Shown one piece after another: positions 61,207 through 64,000 of a stretch of 64,000 nt of DNA (position 1 is its first letter; each line of letters begins with the position of its first letter). Source of the DNA: Nematopogon swammerdamellus. Lineage: Eukaryota > Arthropoda > Insecta > Lepidoptera > Adelidae. A model generated the notes under the pieces. It was not told the origin of the DNA, made no database searches, and saw only the letters and a list, made by a program, of their open reading frames with translations. The stretch covers positions 4,712,001 to 4,776,000 of the forward strand of contig OX336337.1 of NCBI GenBank assembly GCA_946902875.1, written 5' to 3'. Position numbers and translations under genes: made by a program.

Positions 61207-61356
61207 TGTTTTGTAATAAGTATAATAAAATTACTAGCATGTTCAATCAATCCATCTTTTATTGAGTAAACAAATGCACCATCACCATGACAACAACCAC
61301 AGATGTCCTCACCAAGATTATATATTTTAATTTTTAAACATAGAACATATACAACA
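61207..61356 (-). repeat. 5' LTR, 150 bp
   Basis: Upstream LTR in element sense. It reads as identical to 60168-60317 and is followed by the ATAAT duplication and then the minisatellite. Confidence 0.93.
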
Positions 61357-61800
61357 ATAATCTATAAGCAATAATGTCAAATAATCCATCAGAAATAAAT
61401 ATCATAATCTATAAGCAATAATATCACATAATCCATAACAAATAAATATCATAATCTATAAGCAATAATATCACATAATCCATAAGAAATAAATATCATA
61501 ATCTATAAGCAATAATATCACATAATCCATAAGAAATAAATATCATAATCTATAAGCAATAATATCACATAATCCATAAGAAATAAATATCATAATCTAT
61601 AAGCAATAATATCACATAATCCATAAGAAATAAATATCATAATCTATAAGCAATAATATCACATAATCCATAAGAAATAAATATCATAATCTATAAGCAA
61701 TAATGTCAAATAATCCATCAGAAATAAATATCATAAATCATAATCCATAAGCAAGAATATTATAATCTTTATTATAATATATCCATATCCAAAATATGTC
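61357..61800 (+). repeat. 47-bp minisatellite, right block
   Basis: About eight further units, starting with a variant (AATGTCAAATAATCCATCAG) that recurs at 61700, and fading into 'ataatccataagcaagaatattataatc'. Confidence 0.93.
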
Positions 61801-61938
61801 ATAATCCATAAGCAAGCAAGAATATTATAATCTTTATTTCACATTTTCAAAATTTTCTATTAATTTTACATATATTATACAAGTATTAAAAATACAAAGA
61901 TACACAAAAATAATAAAAAAATTAAAAACGGTAATACC

Positions 61939-62130
61939 GCCGGCGGCGGGAGACAAGCCTCCAAGCACGCCGGCGGGTGCAGGCCGTGGCTACGGAGTTC
62001 TCCGAGACGACGCGAGGCAAGCTACGAGCGATAGGTGGTGGTACTAGACACGTAGGCCACCACCACCCCCATCTCGGAGAGCTCCGTATCCACCGGACTG
62101 CACGGCGACGTCGTCGCGCAGCTCTTTGAA
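61939..62130. repeat. GC-rich palindromic block
   Basis: CTACGGAGTTCTCCGAGA (61991-62008) is mirrored by TCTCGGAGAGCTCCGTAT (62071-62090). Between them GGTGGTGGTACTAG...GTAGGCCACCACC forms a second stem. A compact GC-rich structured block in AT-rich DNA. Family unknown to me. Confidence 0.7.
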
Positions 62131-62151
62131 GTCTTAATCTTTATTATAATA

Positions 62152-62510
62152 CTAGCTGAGCCCGCGGCTCCGCTCGCGTGAAACTCGTATTCCAAAGAAG
62201 AATGTAAGTAACTAAGGGCGAGGCCGAAGGCCGAGCTGCGTTCAGGTAATCGATAAACCTTCTTAAAGAAAGTAACTAACTAAGGGCGAGGCCGAAGGCC
62301 GAGCTGCTTTCAGGTAAACGATAAACCTTTCTCAAATAAAGGAAGTAAGTAAGGGCGAGGCCGAAGGCCGAGCTGCGTTCAGGAAGACGATAAATCTTCT
62401 GGAAGAAAGGAAGGAACTAAGTGCGAGGCCGAAGGCCGAGCTGCGTTCAGGTAAACCAAAAACCCTCTTCCGCCTTCGGGCCTCGCCCTTAAAGACTTCC
62501 TTTCTTCGAT
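62152..62510 (-). mobile_element. Helitron-like 3' end with satellite
   Basis: CTAG at 62152-62155 preceded (plus side) by A, then CTGAGCCCGCGGCTCCGCTC, is a reversed 3' end. Four to five 68-bp satellite units in minus orientation follow (GGGCGAGGCCGAAGGCCGAG at 62215, 62284, 62353 and 62421). Confidence 0.65.
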
Positions 62511-62590
62511 AGAATATAATATCGTTTACTCAATCTATTTATTTCATAAAAATAAAAAAGTAATATTAATAACTAAAGAATTAAACCTAC

Positions 62591-63052
62591 CTAACAAACA
62601 TTAAAATAACTATCAAAACGGGCATTTTCAAATGCTCTTAGAGCACTTGCGGCATTACCCCGCTGGATGGCAAGGCTTACCCTTTGAATGAAGTACATAA
62701 GCCCTTGATGGCGGGACACCAGTTGCGTCAACCAGCTCAAGCCTCTTTTGGCTTCACTGCTCCACGGACCTAGGGTTTCAACCGCAAACGCAACAAATTC
62801 GAAATCTTGAATTATATTTCTATATTTACTGCGTTTGAGGCTTTCCGCCCCAGCCTCGGCCACGCCAGCCGCTCTTGAAGATGTCCTAACGTGACTTGGA
62901 GCCAATGTGAGAACAAAAGTGGCGTCCCACATCAAAGAACTACCCTTAGTCCATGGCACTAAGGTGATAGCATCGGGCCTCTTGCCATCCAGCCGGGAAT
63001 AACCGCGAGGTTCTAGGATGCACGGTATATTTGCCGTTAGAAGAGTGGACTT
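62591..63052 (-). pseudogene. Conserved mobile-element ORF, C-terminal fragment
   Basis: From 63052 the minus strand reads STLLTANIPCILEPRGYSRL, DGKRPDAITLVPWTKGSSLM, WDATFVLTLAPSHV, then FVAFAVETLGPW and QRVSLAIQRGNAAS, and stops at 62591. I recognise this C-terminal block (RPD-x-PW-x-G-x-WDAT ... LGPW ... AIQRGNA) from many invertebrate proteins linked to mobile elements, but cannot name the family. The RPD ... WDAT spacing resembles a PD-(D/E)xK nuclease core, which is inference. The copy is 5'-truncated, begins beyond the GTG at 62959, and sits between two satellite blocks. Confidence 0.7.
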
Positions 63053-63059
63053 TATAATA

Positions 63060-63703
63060 AAATTTAAATTAAATTAACTCAATCTTAATATTAATTAACT
63101 TTATTCGAGATGGTTTAGCTTCTTCCTGAACGCAGCTCGGCCTTCGTCCTCGCCCTTAGTTACTTGCTTTCTTCGAGATGGTTTATCATTTGTCAGAACG
63201 TAGCTCGGCCTTCGGCCTCGCCTTAGTTGCTTACTTTCTTCAAGATGGTTTAGCTTCTTCCTGAACGCAGCTCGGCCTTCGGCCTCGCCCTTAGTTACTT
63301 GCTTTCTGCGAGATGGTTTTTCAATTATCAGAACGCCTTCTAGCTCGTAGCTCGGCCTTTGGCCTCGCCTTAGTTACTTAATTTCTTCAAGATGGTTTAG
63401 CTTCTTCCTGAACGCAGCTCGGCCTGCGGCCTCGCCCATAGTTACTTACTTTCTTCGAGAAGGTTTATGGTCTTCCAGAATAGAGCTCGGCCTTCGGCCT
63501 CGCCCTTAGTTACTTACTTTCTTCAAGAATGTTTTTCTTCTTCCTGAACTCAGCTCCGCCTTCCGCCTCGCCCTTAGTTACTTTCATCGAGAAAGAATAT
63601 CGTTTACGTGAGCGCAGATCCGCCTTCGGGCCCGCCTTTAGTTACTTACTTTCTTTTTTTTAAATACGAATTTCACGCGAGCGAAGCCGCGGGCAACAGA
63701 TAT
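63060..63703 (+). mobile_element. Satellite and Helitron-like 3' end, plus orientation
   Basis: About eight units of CTTCCTGAACGCAGCTCGGC with CTTCGAGATGGTTTAGCTT variants (63115-63660), then AAATACGAATTTCACGCGAG, CGAAGCCGCGGGCAACAGAT, the same end as at 24672-24709. Together with 62152-62510 this makes an inverted arrangement with both 3' ends facing outward. Confidence 0.65.
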
Positions 63704-64000
63704 ATAAATTTTATTGCACCAATGACAGCGACATAACTTCGACTTTCAATTATTATTTTTATTTATCAAACAATTTGTCACCGGCCAGCTCACGTCGACA
63801 TGACAGTTCTCCGTTGTCAACATGACATTTAAAATTGTTTTTTACCTTTACGTGATTTTTATTATATTTTTTTATTATTATGTTCATCCGGGATATACAC
63901 TGTCACTATAAAAAGTTTCGTTAAATTCCGTTCAGTGGTTTTTGCGAGATGCGCGTACAAATAGACATTTTTGCATTTACGATTTTATTATATGTATAGA
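63704..64000. other. No gene; AT-rich repeat
   Basis: AT-rich, with 'ccgttcagtggtttttgcgagatgcgcgtacaaa' near the end, which resembles the ends of lepidopteran dispersed repeats. No coding signal is seen. Confidence 0.4.

Larger units (their letters stand above)
60168..61356 (-). mobile_element. Deleted Ty3/gypsy LTR retrotransposon
   Basis: 1189 bp: two 150-bp LTRs that read as identical (60168-60317 and 61207-61356, TG...CA ends) and a 5-bp target duplication ATAAT (60163-60167 and 61357-61361). On the minus strand the order is 5' LTR, primer-binding-site candidate TGGTGTCAGAAG (61195-61206) abutting the LTR, about 40 bp, the integrase end ORF, polypurine tract AAAAGAGGGGAGA (60318-60330), 3' LTR. 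gag, protease, reverse transcriptase, RNase H and the front of integrase are gone. Identical LTRs mean a recent insertion, presumably driven by a complete relative. Confidence 0.93.

Overview
The window looks like nuclear DNA of a moth or butterfly (Lepidoptera). It is AT-rich, almost free of genes, and filled with repeat types I recognise as lepidopteran: Helitron ends of the CCGCGGGC...CTAG type, the ACCGACTTCCAAAA and GGCCAAGTGCGAGTC dispersed repeats, RTE-like LINE tails with (CATA)n, and Jockey-like LINE 3' ends. The species cannot be told from the sequence. There is one 200-base assembly gap (24295-24494).

One host gene is well supported: the 3' part of MADD/Rab3-GEF, the DENN-type exchange factor for Rab3, on the minus strand between 57963 and 40016. 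Eleven exons, including a 42-bp microexon, join with consistent phases into 614 codons and a stop. They cover the death-domain and PH-like C-terminal half, followed by a long low-complexity tail. The 5' part, including the DENN module, lies beyond the right edge. Its introns are packed with SINEs, LINE fragments, a 43-bp minisatellite, an inverted duplication and a CpG-rich island.

Left part (1-20 kb): SINEs, LINE relics, a 105-bp tandem array, a foldback element, and a Helitron-like element (8552-12525). That element carries 68-bp satellite units in both orientations and has been split by a 2.1-kb FLYWCH-MULE DNA transposon with 120-bp inverted repeats and an 8-bp target duplication. Centre (20.6-24.7 kb): a second Helitron-like element filled with more than 50 copies of the same satellite, arranged in a 746-bp higher-order repeat and broken by the gap. 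24.8-40 kb: retroposon fragments, often nested, with some unrecognised sequence. Right end (59.4-64 kb): a 47-bp minisatellite invaded by a 1.19-kb deleted Ty3/gypsy-type element with identical 150-bp LTRs, then a third Helitron/satellite block holding a fragment of a conserved mobile-element ORF.

The most unusual system is a modular set of short retroposons. Four heads (H1, tRNA-like; H2, 5S rRNA-like; H3, a GGGGC/GCCCC hairpin head; H4, tRNA-like) are combined with four 3' tails (TA; TB; TL, which is also the 3' end of a Jockey-like LINE; and TC, which ends in (TATG)n). TA, TB and TL differ in sequence but share one layout: a closing stem around the end, an inner GGCTG...CAGCC-type stem, then ATAAAAA. 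The stems are kept by complementary changes, which suggests a shared 3' RNA structure read by LINE reverse transcriptases. These head and tail names are used throughout the feature list.
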